A DNA stretch of 64,000 nt from Sulfitobacter geojensis (GCF_000622325.1 NZ_JASE01000005.1:1240001-1304000), one strand, 5' to 3'; numbered from the stretch's first letter, positions 9,173-17,747 are shown. A program made the numbers and translations. The notes: a model not told the origin generated them from the sequence alone.

Positions 9173-9853
9173 TCAAACGTTGTTCGAAACGCGCGGATTC
9201 TGCTGCGGGGTCGGCGCGTGTTCCGCGACAGGCCGCTGGAACATGGCCGAGATGATCTCGCAAAGACTGTCGATCAACGCCTCCGGGTCGCCCGTCATGC
9301 TTTCACCCGTAAGGACCTCTGCCCGGTGCGACTGCCGCGTGAACTGGGACCGGACGCCAAGTGCTGCGGTCAGCCGCCAGCGGATTTCACTTTCGGTGAA
9401 CCATGGTGCCGATTGCGAGAGATAATGAACGAAGGTGGTGTGGTGATCGACGTCATTGACTATCTCTTTCAGGATTTCGGTGTGGTCAGACATGCTCGTC
9501 ACATGGCGTAGGTAGCGAAAAATGGCATAGGGGCTCTCGGGATTGACGCTCCATCGAACCGACGTGCCTATGAGTGCCCGGATAATCCGCTTGATCGGAA
9601 CCGGGCGCGGCTGCGCGGCAGAGACTGCAGCCTGCAGTTCGGTTAGCCGCGCGAGGTTCAACCGGCGATACACCTTCGAGGCAGTCGCCACCGTAAGACC
9701 TTCAAGTGACGTAAAATGATAGGAGATGGCCGAGACGTTGGTGCCCGCTTCCGTTACGATGCGCCTGACCGATATGTCCTCAAGCCGGGACGCGCGGCGG
9801 ATCACCGACTCCGCGGCCTCTATCAGATGTTCGCGAGTTTGCTGTGTTCCCAT
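9173..9853 (-). CDS. TetR-family transcriptional regulator
   Basis: This 226-residue protein has an N-terminal helix-turn-helix of TetR type (EDISVRRIVTEAGTNVSAISYHFTSLEGL, residues 24-52) followed by a helical ligand domain. It lies directly upstream of the ABC/phosphatase operon in the same direction, so it is likely cotranscribed with the operon or the local regulator of it. Its ligand is unknown. Confidence 0.88.
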   Translation of the reverse strand: MGTQQTREHLIEAAESVIRRASRLEDISVRRIVTEAGTNVSAISYHFTSLEGLTVATASKVYRRLNLARLTELQAAVSAAQPRPVPIKRIIRALIGTSVRWSVNPESPYAIFRYLRHVTSMSDHTEILKEIVNDVDHHTTFVHYLSQSAPWFTESEIRWRLTAALGVRSQFTRQSHRAEVLTGESMTGDPEALIDSLCEIISAMFQRPVAEHAPTPQQNPRVSNNV

Positions 9854-10147
9854 AACGGGCGCGCTAGCAGGCCAATATGACAGGGATATGAATGTCGAGC
9901 TGTCATGCCCTGCAGTTTGAGGTTGCTAATACAAAACGCAGCGAATGCCCGCATTGCCGTAGTGAAGAAAATACACTGCAAATACAAAGAATGCTCGGAA
10001 TCTGCCGATCGTGTCGACCGACACGAAAGGCCCAAAGCGGACATCGGCGGAGGTTCTCGACTGTCTGACGTCAGCGCCTATGGGTCCAAATAGGGCTATT
10101 TGCTAAGAGAGGGTTTGTTGCTCATCGTAACCACTGAGGCGTGGAAA

Positions 10148-10522
10148 ATGAGACAAACAACTGGAACACGCAAAAGCCTTGGCGAGAAGATCGTCAAAGA
10201 TATCAAACGGGCTACCCGCAAGCATTATTCATCTGAAGAAAAGATCCGGATCGTGCTGGACGGGCTGCGCGGTGAGGACAGCATTGCAGAGCTGTGCCGC
10301 CGTGAAGGAATCTCGCAGGGCATCTATTACAAATGTTCCAAGGACTTCATGGAAGCTGGGAAGCGACGTTTAGCTGGGGATACGGCACGTGCTGCGAACA
10401 CAGACGAGGTCAAAGACCTGCGCCGTGAAGCCCGTGATCTGAAGGAAGTCGTTGCAGAGCAAACACTCGAGCTCCGTTTGCTAAAAAAAAGCATGCTGGG
10501 CAATGGGGGCGACCACGAATGA
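10148..10522 (+). CDS. IS3-family transposase OrfA (copy A)
   Basis: This 124-residue protein has a helix-turn-helix (SIAELCRREGISQGIYYKCS) followed by a leucine-rich coiled coil near DLKEVVAEQTLELRLLKKSM. This is the DNA-binding and oligomerisation half of IS3 transposases. The start at 10148 matches the equivalent start in copy B. Its stop overlaps the orfB ATG by 4 bases. OrfA is intact, but its partner orfB is broken. Confidence 0.88.
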   Translation: MRQTTGTRKSLGEKIVKDIKRATRKHYSSEEKIRIVLDGLRGEDSIAELCRREGISQGIYYKCSKDFMEAGKRRLAGDTARAANTDEVKDLRREARDLKEVVAEQTLELRLLKKSMLGNGGDHE

Positions 10523-11548
10523 GGTATGCAGCATCCGAAGAGCTGGAGATCATCCGTTTGGTCGAAGAAGGCCATCGGTCAGCGCGCCAGACTTTGGCCA
10601 AGCTCGGCATCCCGCGCACTACGTTTTACCGTTGGTATGATCGTTATCTGCAGCGTGGGGAGGCTGGGTTGCAGGATCACAGGATCAATCGCCCAAACCA
10701 AAGCATGTTTGGAACCGCATTCCCGATGAGATTCGGCGCAAGGTGGTTAAACTCGCGTTGACGGAAACGGAGTTGTCGTCACGGGAATTGGCGGTGACAT
10801 TCACGGACAAGGAAAGCTACTTTGTATCGGAGGCTTCGACATATCGGATCTTGAAGGCGCACGATCTGATCACCAGTCCTGCCTTCATTGTCATTAAGGC
10901 CGCCAGCGAGTTCAAAGACAAAACGACAGCCATCCACCAGCTGTGGCAGACCGACTTTACGTACCTCAAGGTTCTGGGCTGGGGATGGTTCTATCTCAGC
11001 ACCATCTTGGACGATTACAGCCGTTACATCGTCTCCACTGCCCGGCAGGGTATTGCGCAGCAATGTCCCGATAGGGATGGAAGCTCTGTACAAACATGAA
11101 GGCTGAGGATGTGACCGACACTCTAGAGCTGGCTTTTCAGGCGTCTGGCTGCGACCAGGTCCAAGTGGTTCACAAGTCGCGATTGTTGAGCGAAAACGGA
11201 TCAAGCTACGTCTCAGGCGATTTGGCCAAGTGGCTGCAAGGCAAAGGCATGAAGCATTCTCGCGGTGCGTAATACCACCCCCGGACACAGGGCAAGATCG
11301 AACGATGGCACCAAACCTTGAAGAACCGCATCCTGCTGGAAAACTACTTCTTACTCGGTGATCTCGAGGCTCAAATCGAAGCCTTCGTCGATCACTATAA
11401 TCACCAACGTTTCCATGAGAGCCTGAACAACGTCACGCCATCAGACGTCTACTTCGGACGCGACAAAGCCATTCCACAACAAAGGGAAAGGATCAAACGA
11501 AAGACGCTCGAAGCACGCCGCTTGCATCAAAGACAACCCGCCGCATAA
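10519..11548 (+). pseudogene. IS3-family transposase OrfB (copy A), broken
   Basis: The DDE transposase can be followed across frames: RTTFYRWYDR, then VWNRIPDEIRRKVVKLAL, WQTDFTYLKVLGWGWFY, GKIERWHQ and NNVTPSDVYFGRDKA. Four lesions are visible. An 8-bp tandem duplication (CAGGATCA twice, 10672-10687) shifts the frame. A 41-nt insertion at 11036-11076 shifts it again. The second catalytic motif reads LLSENGSSY, where copy B has LLSDNGSCY, so the catalytic Asp is Glu. A TAA at about 11270 falls where copy B has Pro-Phe (GAPFHP). The gene cannot make an active transposase. Confidence 0.9.
11036..11076 (+). repeat. 41-nt inserted hairpin element, copy 1
   Basis: Exactly 41 extra bases lie inside orfB of IS copy A. 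Deleting them joins GTCTC to ATGG and restores the conserved path SRYIV-S-WKLCTNM. The insert can form CCC-GGCA-GGG (11041-11050), ATTGC-GCA-GCAAT (11052-11064) and CCC-GATA-GGG (11067-11076). A second copy, about 80% identical, sits at another place in IS copy B. There is no target duplication. The mechanism is unknown to me. Confidence 0.8.
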
Positions 11549-11622
11549 TCCAACCAACCAGATGAGCCAAACTCTCTCTTAGTTTAGGCCGCCTTTGGAC
11601 CCAAAAACTCTGCCGACGCACA

Positions 11623-11750
11623 GCAACTTTTTCGGTGCTCAACATTTGCGCGTTCTCCAAATTAACTCCAGCCAGCAGTTTCACTCATCCCAAACGACTA
11701 AAATCACGGGTAGCGATAGGGCGCGACCTCTCCCCATTTTCTTTCATGGG
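11623..11750 (-). repeat. 128-bp inverted repeat, left copy, with truncated gene start
   Basis: The reverse complement matches 16965-17092 at 122 of 128 positions. Read on the minus strand it holds the region before, and about the first 20 codons of, the gene at 17070 (NLENAQMLSTEKVA). The copy stops exactly at the right end of IS copy A (11622), so the gene copy here was cut by that element. The rest of the gene is not found on the other side of the IS. Confidence 0.85.
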
Positions 11751-11932
11751 CCTGCATCCGTTTCAAGTAACCCTCACACCTCGCTGTCTGCCGATAAATG
11801 ATGTAGTCTCTGACATGATCAGCGCTGGGATCGGGTTGCTCATCAAGTGTCTGACGTCAGCACCCGTGGGACAGATTTGAGGATTTGAATAACGGAGGAT
11901 TTCTGGTTCATCTTATCGATTAGGAGATCAAG

Positions 11933-12307
11933 ATGACGAAGAAGCCCCAGACATCGAAAGACGCCGCCGACAAGGTGGTTAAGAACATCCGCCGCAAGAC
12001 GCGGCAAACCTATTCAGCTGAAGTGAAAATCCGCATCGTCTTGGCGGGCCTGCGTGGCGAGGAAAGCATCTCGGTGCTGTGTCGCCGGGAAGGTATCGCT
12101 GAGAGCCTATATTACAGCTGGTCGAAGGAATTTCTGGAAGCTGGCAAGCGCCGGTTATCTGGTGATACGGCACGACAGGCTACGTCGCCCGAAGTGAAGG
12201 AGCTGCGCTCGGAGTCGCTAGCATTAAAGGAATGCGTTGCCGATCTCACCCTTGAGAACCGTCTGCTCAAAAAAAGCATGACAGGGGCTGGGGAGTTCGA
12301 GGAATGA
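11933..12307 (+). CDS. IS3-family transposase OrfA (copy B)
   Basis: This 124-residue protein has the same length as its copy A counterpart and the same architecture: helix-turn-helix (SISVLCRREGIAESLYYSWS) and a leucine zipper-like tail (DLTLENRLLKKSM). A good ribosome site (TAGGAGATCAAG) precedes the ATG. The stop overlaps the orfB ATG by 4 bases (ATGA). Confidence 0.9.
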   Translation: MTKKPQTSKDAADKVVKNIRRKTRQTYSAEVKIRIVLAGLRGEESISVLCRREGIAESLYYSWSKEFLEAGKRRLSGDTARQATSPEVKELRSESLALKECVADLTLENRLLKKSMTGAGEFEE

Positions 12308-13326
12308 GATACCCTGCGTCCGAGAAACTGGAGATCATCCGCACCGTTGAGGGATCACACTTGCCGGTGAAACAAACCCTCGACATGCTGGGCATCCCGC
12401 GCACGACGATTCTATCGATGGTATGATCTCTATATTGACGGCGGCCTGGATGGACTGGCAGACCGATCCCCACGTCCAGGATCGGTCTGGAACCGCATCC
12501 CTGATGCCCGTCGTGATGACCTGATCGAGTTCGCGCTGGAACATGAAGCGCTGACCACGCGGGAACTGGCCGTCAAATACACTGATGAGAAACGGTATTT
12601 TGTTTCTGAATCATCAGCTTATCCACTGCCCGACAGGGTTATGCGCAGCATGACCCCGAGAGGGGCATTCTCAAAGCAGCGGACCTGATAACAGCACCTG
12701 ACTATGTGGTCATTAAAGCGGCCGAGGAGTTCAAAGACAAAACCACGACCATCAACGAGATGTGGCAAACAGACTTCACCTACTTCAAGATCATTGGCTG
12801 GGGTTGGTATTATCTGAGCACGATCCTCGATGATTACAGCCGCTACATCATTGCGTGGAAGCTTTGCACCAACATGCGTGCCGAGGACATGACAGACACG
12901 ATCGAACTGGCGCTGACGGCGTCTGGTTGCGACCAGGCGGTTGTGCGTCACAAGCCACGCCTGCTCAGCGACAACGGTTCATGCTACATCTCCGGCGATC
13001 TGGCCAAGTGGTTGGAGGATCAAAAAATGACGCATGTTCGGGGCGCACCATTCCATCCGCAGACCCAAGGCAAGATCGAACGCTGGCACCAGACCATGAA
13101 GAACCGGGTTCTGCTCGAAAACTACTACTTGCCCGGCGATCTTGAGCGCCAGATCGGTGCCTTCGTCGAATATTATAACAACCAACGTTACCACGAGAGC
13201 CTGAACAACGTCACACCAGCCGACGTCTACTTCGGCCGCGACAAGGCCATTCTCAGAGAAAGGGAAAAGATTAAGAAACAGACAATCCGCCAACGCCGCT
13301 TGCAACATCTAAAACAAGCCGCATAA
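12304..13326 (+). pseudogene. IS3-family transposase OrfB (copy B), broken
   Basis: An extra A at about 12409 breaks the frame after PRTT; removing it restores FYRWYDLYIDGGLDG. A 41-nt insertion at 12624-12664 breaks it again after FVSESSAY; removing it restores RILKAADLI. The catalytic core downstream (12706-13326) is open and complete, with DDE motifs WQTDFTY, LLSDNGSCY and GKIERWHQ. This element therefore has only two frame lesions and an intact active site, and is less decayed than copy A. Confidence 0.9.
12624..12664 (+). repeat. 41-nt inserted hairpin element, copy 2
   Basis: This is a second 41-base insertion, located upstream of the position of copy 1 relative to the transposase gene. 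Deleting it joins TTATC to GCATT and restores AYRILK. It can form CCC-GACA-GGG (12629-12638), ATGC-GCA-GCAT (12641-12651) and CCC-GAGA-GGG (12655-12664). Relative to copy 1, the middle stem has one T-A pair replaced by A-T, a compensatory change that keeps pairing. Confidence 0.8.
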
Positions 13327-13399
13327 TCAATCACACATACGAGCCAGAGCCTCTAGTGTTCAAACCGCTCTGATGTCCCATTTTATATGACGACGGACA

Positions 13400-13662
13400 G
13401 ACCAAAGCTCATCGGTGATCTCAATGTCGCGGAAAGCGTCCTTGACTTGATGGAAACTGGCCCGCTTCACATCGGTGGCCGAGATCGGAGCTCCAGTGTT
13501 CTTTACTCGGAAGAACTTGCCATCACGACGCAGATATCGCTTCGCCACGAAGCGGGAGAGAGTTTCCTTGTGCTGTTCATGTTCTAGTTTCTTCTGGTCC
13601 TCTTCGGTTGCTGGATCTTGGCCCTCTTGGATTGTTTCTGGTTGATCGACTAGCGGCTCCAC
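13400..13662 (-). pseudogene. Truncated phage/island primase-like gene (N-terminus only)
   Basis: A GTG start at 13662 is preceded by a strong GAGGAGG ribosome site. About 87 residues follow before the right end of IS copy B cuts the gene at 13399. The first 40 residues are Glu/Gln-rich. Then comes SRFVAKRYLRRDGKFFRV and SATDVKRASFHQVKDAF, which resemble the start of the primase-helicase domain of phage and satellite replication proteins. That family call is tentative. The truncation itself is clear. Confidence 0.5.
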
Positions 13663-13946
13663 GGGGTTTGCGCCTCCTCAGCTTTTAGCCCTCTCTTTAT
13701 TCTTGTTCTCCGGGAAATCGGAGTCGGTATTAGTACATTCATTTTACGTCCAATTTTAAGTTTTTCCCGCGAAATAGGTCAATCACGGGTGATTTGGGGG
13801 GGGGGATGAAGAACGCAAGATTCTCCTCAACATGAGGCTAGCAGTTCTTAGTTCTTCAGGGGTTTACGAGCGTTGAACAGCAGTGCTCGAAACAGGCAGG
13901 TGTATAGCCTTGTTTCTCTTTTACATTGCAATCTTAGTTCAACTGA
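13663..13946. other. Island spacer with a 10-G run
   Basis: No gene is seen between the primase-like fragment and the HNH fragment. A run of ten G occupies 13796-13805. Confidence 0.4.
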
Positions 13947-14168
13947 GTGTCATTTTTTCTTTTCGACAGTGTTTCTCGTATCGCGCTTTCAACACATATC
14001 TTCTGCCACGTCAACCTTGCCACCAACCGCCACCAAGTCGTCAGGCATCTTTGCCATAATCGCCGCTGCGTGAATCCTGGCCACCTGACCATCGGCGACC
14101 GGCGGGATAACCTGAACGATGATCGCGATAGACGGGCCAACGGGGTTGACTGGAGGGCCTTGAACTAA
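13947..14168 (+). pseudogene. HNH endonuclease-like fragment
   Basis: The frame ends with HLCHNRRCVNPGHLTIGDRR followed by DNLNDD, the core of HNH nucleases of the type found in phages and introns (His-Cys-Asn, CVNPxHL, Asn, Asp). The N-terminal 25 residues look unrelated and no ribosome site is obvious, so the gene is probably a fragment whose front has been lost. It lies just before the tRNA-end repeat at 14245, among other island fragments. Confidence 0.5.
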
Positions 14169-14244
14169 CCTGTGGCTATGTCCACGACCTCTCCCGGACC
14201 TTGGGAGGGGTCACCCGAGGCACCCGCATAGGTTGCAGTCTGGC

Positions 14245-14320
14245 CTGGGGCATTCCCGTCACCGGGGGTGCTTCGGGTTCTTACTTCAATGATCAGAAAG
14301 ACTTGGCTGGGGTGGTAGGA
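14245..14320 (-). repeat. Attachment-site-like direct repeat (left), with tRNA-Gln 3' end
   Basis: These 76 bases match 18088-18163 at 74 positions. The last 17 bases (TGGCTGGGGTGGTAGGA, 14304-14320) equal the 3' end of tRNA-Gln including CCA, read on the minus strand. Such duplications mark integration of islands at tRNA genes. No integrase gene remains between the two copies. Confidence 0.7.
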
Positions 14321-14573
14321 GACCTTGCCGTCCCCTGATCCTTATCACCTTTTCCCGCCGCCCAACCAATCTGGGGCATTAACCGGGGCAGTTAGGAGGG
14401 GTGCGGGTGCGACGGTTCACGATGCCCACACCCTTGCCCCTCCGCTGCGGTGCGCCCTTCAGTGATCACTGTTGAATGTCACTGAGAACTGACCCGGTAG
14501 CCCCATAAATTGTCACTGAGAATTGACCCATGTGAACACATGGCCCTGACGTTTTTGTTCAGGGAGATTTGGA

Positions 14574-16112
14574 GTGATCGACATGGGATTTTTGAGTGTC
14601 ATTCGACGCTGGGCATTGCGTGATAAAATGCCGATACGAGAGATTGCGCGGCGCACGGGTTTGTCTCGCAACACTATCCGGAAGTACCTGCGTGAAGGCG
14701 CGGCCGAACCGACGTTCAAGACACGGTCGAGGCCAAGCAAGCTGGATCCTTACGCGGATCGGTTGTCGGCATGGCTTTTGGCGCAGACCCGTAAATCTAG
14801 GAAAGAGCGGCGCAACGTTAAGCTGATGTATGAAGATCTGGTTAAGCTCGGGTACGATGGATCCTATGAGCGCGTTGCCGCTTTTGCGCGTGCATGGCGG
14901 GCTGATCGGCATCGCGCAGAACAAACGACCGGGCGCGGGACATTTGTGCCTTTGATGTTCCAACCGGGTGAGGCGTTCCAGTTCGACTGGAGCGAAGACT
15001 GGGCCACGATCGGCGGCGAACGCGTCAAGTTGCAAGTGGCACACACCAAGCTCTCACACAGCCGCGCCTTTATTGTTCGGGCCTATCCTTTACAGACACA
15101 TGAGATGCTGTTCGATGCCCACTGGCATGCATTCCGCGTGTTCGGCGGCGTTCCGGGACGAGGCATCTATGACAATATGAAGACGGCCGTAGATCGTGTC
15201 GGTCGCGGGAAACAGCGCGACATCAATGCGCGCTTCAAAGCGATGGCCAGCCATTACGTCTTTGAACCTGAGTTCTGCAATCCGGCGGCGGGCTGGGAGA
15301 AGGGCCAAGTTGAGAAGAACGTCCGCGATGCCCGGAACCGGCTGTGGCAGGTCATGCCTGTCTTCAAGGATCTGGAGGAACTGAACCAGTGGCTTGAAGA
15401 CCGTTGTATAGCCCTTTGGTCCGAGACGGCGCATCGCGCGTTACCGGGCACCGTCGCTGATGCTTGGGCCGCAGAGAAGCCAACGTTGATGACTCTGCCG
15501 CCAGCCTTCGATGGCTTTGTTGAGCACAGCAAGCGCGTGTCTCCGACCTGTTTGATCACCTTCGAGCGCAACCGCTACAGCGTCCCAGCCAGTTTTGCGA
15601 ACCGGCGCGTGAGCCTGCATGTTTATCCAGAACAGCTTGTCCTTGTTGCAGAGGGTCAGACTGTTTGCACCCATGACCGGATTATAGATCGTTCTCATCG
15701 TAAGCCAGGCAAGGTCATCTACGACTGGCGCCATTATCTGGCGGTCATCCAACGCAAACCGGGAGCACTCCGCAATGGTGCGCCGTTTACAGAGATGCCG
15801 GACATCTTCTGCCGATTGCAAAACCACATGCTGCGTAAGGAAGGTGGAGATCGCGAGATGGTCGATATCCTGTCCCTAGTTTTGCACCACGATGAGAGCG
15901 CAGTTTTGCGAGCAGTTGAACTGGCACTGGAAGCCGGGGTGCCAACCAAGACGCATATCTTGAACCTGCTGCACAGGCTGATTGACCCAAAGCAGACAGA
16001 TCACCCAGAGATCGATCCACCAGATGCCCTCGCTTTAGAAACGGCCCCAAAAGCAAATGTGGATCGCTACGACGACCTCAGACAGGCAGGAGGAAAGCGC
16101 AATGCGTCATGA
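14574..16112 (+). CDS. istA: IS21-family transposase IstA
   Basis: This 512-residue DDE transposase starts with a helix-turn-helix ([20 protein letters not shown], residues 22-41). It then shows the catalytic core: [19 protein letters not shown] and [15 protein letters not shown] for the three acidic positions. The start is GTG at 14574 behind AGGGAGATTTGGA; an ATG nine bases later is possible. It overlaps istB by 11 bases. Length is normal and the gene appears functional. Confidence 0.94.
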   Translation: MIDMGFLSVIRRWALRDKMPIREIARRTGLSRNTIRKYLREGAAEPTFKTRSRPSKLDPYADRLSAWLLAQTRKSRKERRNVKLMYEDLVKLGYDGSYERVAAFARAWRADRHRAEQTTGRGTFVPLMFQPGEAFQFDWSEDWATIGGERVKLQVAHTKLSHSRAFIVRAYPLQTHEMLFDAHWHAFRVFGGVPGRGIYDNMKTAVDRVGRGKQRDINARFKAMASHYVFEPEFCNPAAGWEKGQVEKNVRDARNRLWQVMPVFKDLEELNQWLEDRCIALWSETAHRALPGTVADAWAAEKPTLMTLPPAFDGFVEHSKRVSPTCLITFERNRYSVPASFANRRVSLHVYPEQLVLVAEGQTVCTHDRIIDRSHRKPGKVIYDWRHYLAVIQRKPGALRNGAPFTEMPDIFCRLQNHMLRKEGGDREMVDILSLVLHHDESAVLRAVELALEAGVPTKTHILNLLHRLIDPKQTDHPEIDPPDALALETAPKANVDRYDDLRQAGGKRNAS

Positions 16113-16893
16113 TCCTGCAGGAGCCTCCATCGTCATCATGCTGCGCAGTCTCAAGCTGCACGGCATGGCGCACGCGGTCGATGACTTGGTTGCACAAGGT
16201 GCGCCCGCGTTTGAAGCCGCCACACCTATGTTGTCCCAACTGCTCAAGGCGGAAATGGCCGAACGGGAAGTGCGATCAATTGCCTATCATACCAAAGTTG
16301 CGCGCTTCCCATCCTACAAGGACCTCGCAGGCTTTGACTTCGCATCGAGCGACATCAACGAAGCCACGGTTCGACAGCTCCATCGCGGCGAGTTCATAGA
16401 GAACGCGGAAAACGTCGTTCTGATTGGTGGGCCTGGCACTGGCAAAAGCCATGTCGCCACCGCAATCGGCGTCCAAGCAATTGAGCACCACAGACGCAAG
16501 GTGCGCTTCTACTCGACCGTCGAACTCGTCAACGCGTTGGAGCAAGAAAAGGCCCTCGGGAAGGCCGGGAAAATGGCTGAGATGCTCACCAAAATCGACT
16601 TAGTCATCCTTGACGAGCTCGGTTACCTGCCGTTCAGCCCGTCAGGCGGTGCGTTGCTGTTCCACCTTCTTAGCAAGCTCTATGAGCGCACCAGCGTCGT
16701 CATCACGACCAATCTCAGCTTTAGTGAATGGGCGCAGGTCTTCGGCGACGCAAAGATGACAACAGCGCTCCTCGATCGCCTCACGCACCGCTGCCACATC
16801 CTCGAAACAGGCAACGATAGCTACCGCTTCAAAGCCAGTTCAGAGGCAGCAAAGAAAACCACAAAGGAGACGCCAACATTGACCAAAACCTAA
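16102..16893 (+). CDS. istB: IS21-family helper ATPase IstB
   Basis: This 263-residue AAA+ ATPase has Walker [16 protein letters not shown] (about residues 110-124), Walker [13 protein letters not shown] and a sensor region [18 protein letters not shown]. IstB selects target DNA and activates IstA. The ATG at 16102 follows a strong AGGAGG ribosome site inside the end of istA. The family resembles DnaC, but the IstA partner and the terminal repeats settle the assignment. Confidence 0.95.
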   Translation: MRHDPAGASIVIMLRSLKLHGMAHAVDDLVAQGAPAFEAATPMLSQLLKAEMAEREVRSIAYHTKVARFPSYKDLAGFDFASSDINEATVRQLHRGEFIENAENVVLIGGPGTGKSHVATAIGVQAIEHHRRKVRFYSTVELVNALEQEKALGKAGKMAEMLTKIDLVILDELGYLPFSPSGGALLFHLLSKLYERTSVVITTNLSFSEWAQVFGDAKMTTALLDRLTHRCHILETGNDSYRFKASSEAAKKTTKETPTLTKT

Positions 16894-16964
16894 CTGCTGA
16901 TAAACAATAAAGGCGGGTCAAATCTCGGTGACAATACCGGGTCAGTTCTCAATGACATTCAACA

Positions 16965-17092
16965 CCTATGAAAGAAAACGGGGAGAGGTCGTGCCCTATC
17001 GCTACCCGTGATTTTAGTCGTTTGGGATGAGTGAAACTGCTGGCTGGAGTTGATTTGGAAAACGCGCAAATGTTGAGCACCGAAAGAGTTGC
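16965..17092 (+). repeat. 128-bp inverted repeat, right copy
   Basis: This is the partner of 11623-11750, with 6 differences in 128. It begins at the base after the IS21 right end and covers the upstream region and first codons of the gene at 17070. Both copies thus end at an insertion sequence on one side. Confidence 0.85.
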
Positions 17093-17747
17093 TTACTGGT
17101 ACTTTCGCCTCAATGGATTTTTCCAGATGGAGAATTTCATCGTACATCCTGAACGACGGAGAGGCGGACAAAGAACCGATGCTGATTTAATTGGTGTTCG
17201 GTTCCCCTTCAGAGCAGATCGGTACGTCGACACGCCAGAACATCCCATACAGGATGATCAAGATACCTTAAGCCTGGAGGAAGGTTGGACCGAGATCGTC
17301 ATCGTGGAAGTCAAACGGATCGAACGCTGCACGCTCAATGGTCCTTGGACAAATCCAGAAAACCAGAATGTTCAACGTGTGCTGGCTGCTATCGGTTGCT
17401 TCGAAACGGATCGTCTTGATGAGGTTGCAACCGAGATTTATTCCACCGGGCTCTTCGAAGATGAGGAACGAAAGCAACGCCTTCGGTTGATTGCCGTGGG
17501 TCGGGAGAAGAATGGCAAACTGCTTGGTGACTTTCCCGCTGTTTTGCAAATCACATGGGAAGAGATACTGAAATTTATTGGTTGCCGACTTTATAAGTAT
17601 CGCTCGCCTAAATCAGATAACAAACAATGGGATGATCAAATCAAACTAATGCAGGAAATCGTGCAATATTGCGTGAAGGGGCAAGAATTTGATGACCTTA
17701 AGTTTGTTCATATTTGCTCAGAGCAGCTTGGTATCAGAAAAGCCTAA
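17070..17747 (+). CDS. Uncharacterised protein, possible PD-(D/E)XK nuclease fold
   Basis: This 225-residue protein is taken from the ATG at 17070; a GTG at 17031 would add 13 residues and cannot be excluded. Early residues read VAYWYFRLNGFFQMENFIVH, then RTDADLIGVRFP and, after an insertion, TEIVIVEVKR. The spacing of Asp (DADL) and Glu-x-Lys (EVK) on predicted beta strands fits a PD-(D/E)XK nuclease core, but this is inference from pattern only. It is the only apparently intact non-transposon gene in the tRNA-Gln accessory region. A truncated second copy lies inverted at 11623-11684. Function is unknown; defence or restriction is possible. Confidence 0.6.
   Translation: MLSTERVAYWYFRLNGFFQMENFIVHPERRRGGQRTDADLIGVRFPFRADRYVDTPEHPIQDDQDTLSLEEGWTEIVIVEVKRIERCTLNGPWTNPENQNVQRVLAAIGCFETDRLDEVATEIYSTGLFEDEERKQRLRLIAVGREKNGKLLGDFPAVLQITWEEILKFIGCRLYKYRSPKSDNKQWDDQIKLMQEIVQYCVKGQEFDDLKFVHICSEQLGIRKA

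Larger units (their letters stand above)
10062..11622 (+). mobile_element. IS3-family insertion sequence, copy A (inactive)
   Basis: The element is bounded by imperfect inverted repeats that begin TGTCTGACGTCAGCGCC at 10062 and end in CCGACGCACA at 11622. Both ends contain the ten bases TGGGTCCAAA (in inverted orientation at the right end). Inside are orfA and an overlapping orfB, the IS3 arrangement. It is related to, but clearly different from, copy B at 11848. No matching 3-bp target duplication flanks it (GAC left, GCA right), so its surroundings have been rearranged. The transposase is destroyed by at least three lesions. Confidence 0.82.
11848..13399 (+). mobile_element. IS3-family insertion sequence, copy B (inactive)
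   Basis: The left end begins TGTCTGACGTCAGCACCC at 11848 and the right end finishes TGACGACGGACA at 13399. The terminal repeats share TGTCCCA, TGACG and the terminal ACA at the same spacing over 26 bases. It encodes orfA and a broken orfB. It is clearly diverged from copy A, so the pair is not a recent duplication or a simple composite transposon. No 3-bp duplication is seen (AAG left, GAC right). Its right end cuts into a primase-like gene. Confidence 0.82.
14470..16964 (+). mobile_element. Complete IS21-family insertion sequence
   Basis: The element carries istA and istB and is bounded by terminal inverted repeats. TGTTGAATGTCACTGAGAAC at 14470 matches the inverted right end at 16964 with one mismatch over 30 bases. 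Internal copies of the TGTCACTGAGAA repeat lie near both ends, as is typical of IS21 multiple terminal repeats. Both genes are open. No target duplication is apparent between CAC on the left and CCTAT on the right, which points to rearrangement after insertion. Confidence 0.93.

Noticed and set aside
10519..10761. Programmed frameshift between orfA and orfB as the cause of the broken frames
   Set aside because: The orfA/orfB overlap is intact in both elements; the breaks lie inside orfB and are explained by a duplication, a 1-base insertion and the 41-nt inserts.
11493..11684. Complete small minus-strand gene at the IS copy A right end
   Set aside because: Its first codons copy the gene at 17070 and the rest is IS sequence, so it is a truncation fusion.
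10062..13399. Composite transposon made of the two IS3 elements (GAC flanks both outer ends)
   Set aside because: The elements are different IS types with diverged ends, and a three-base match can arise by chance.
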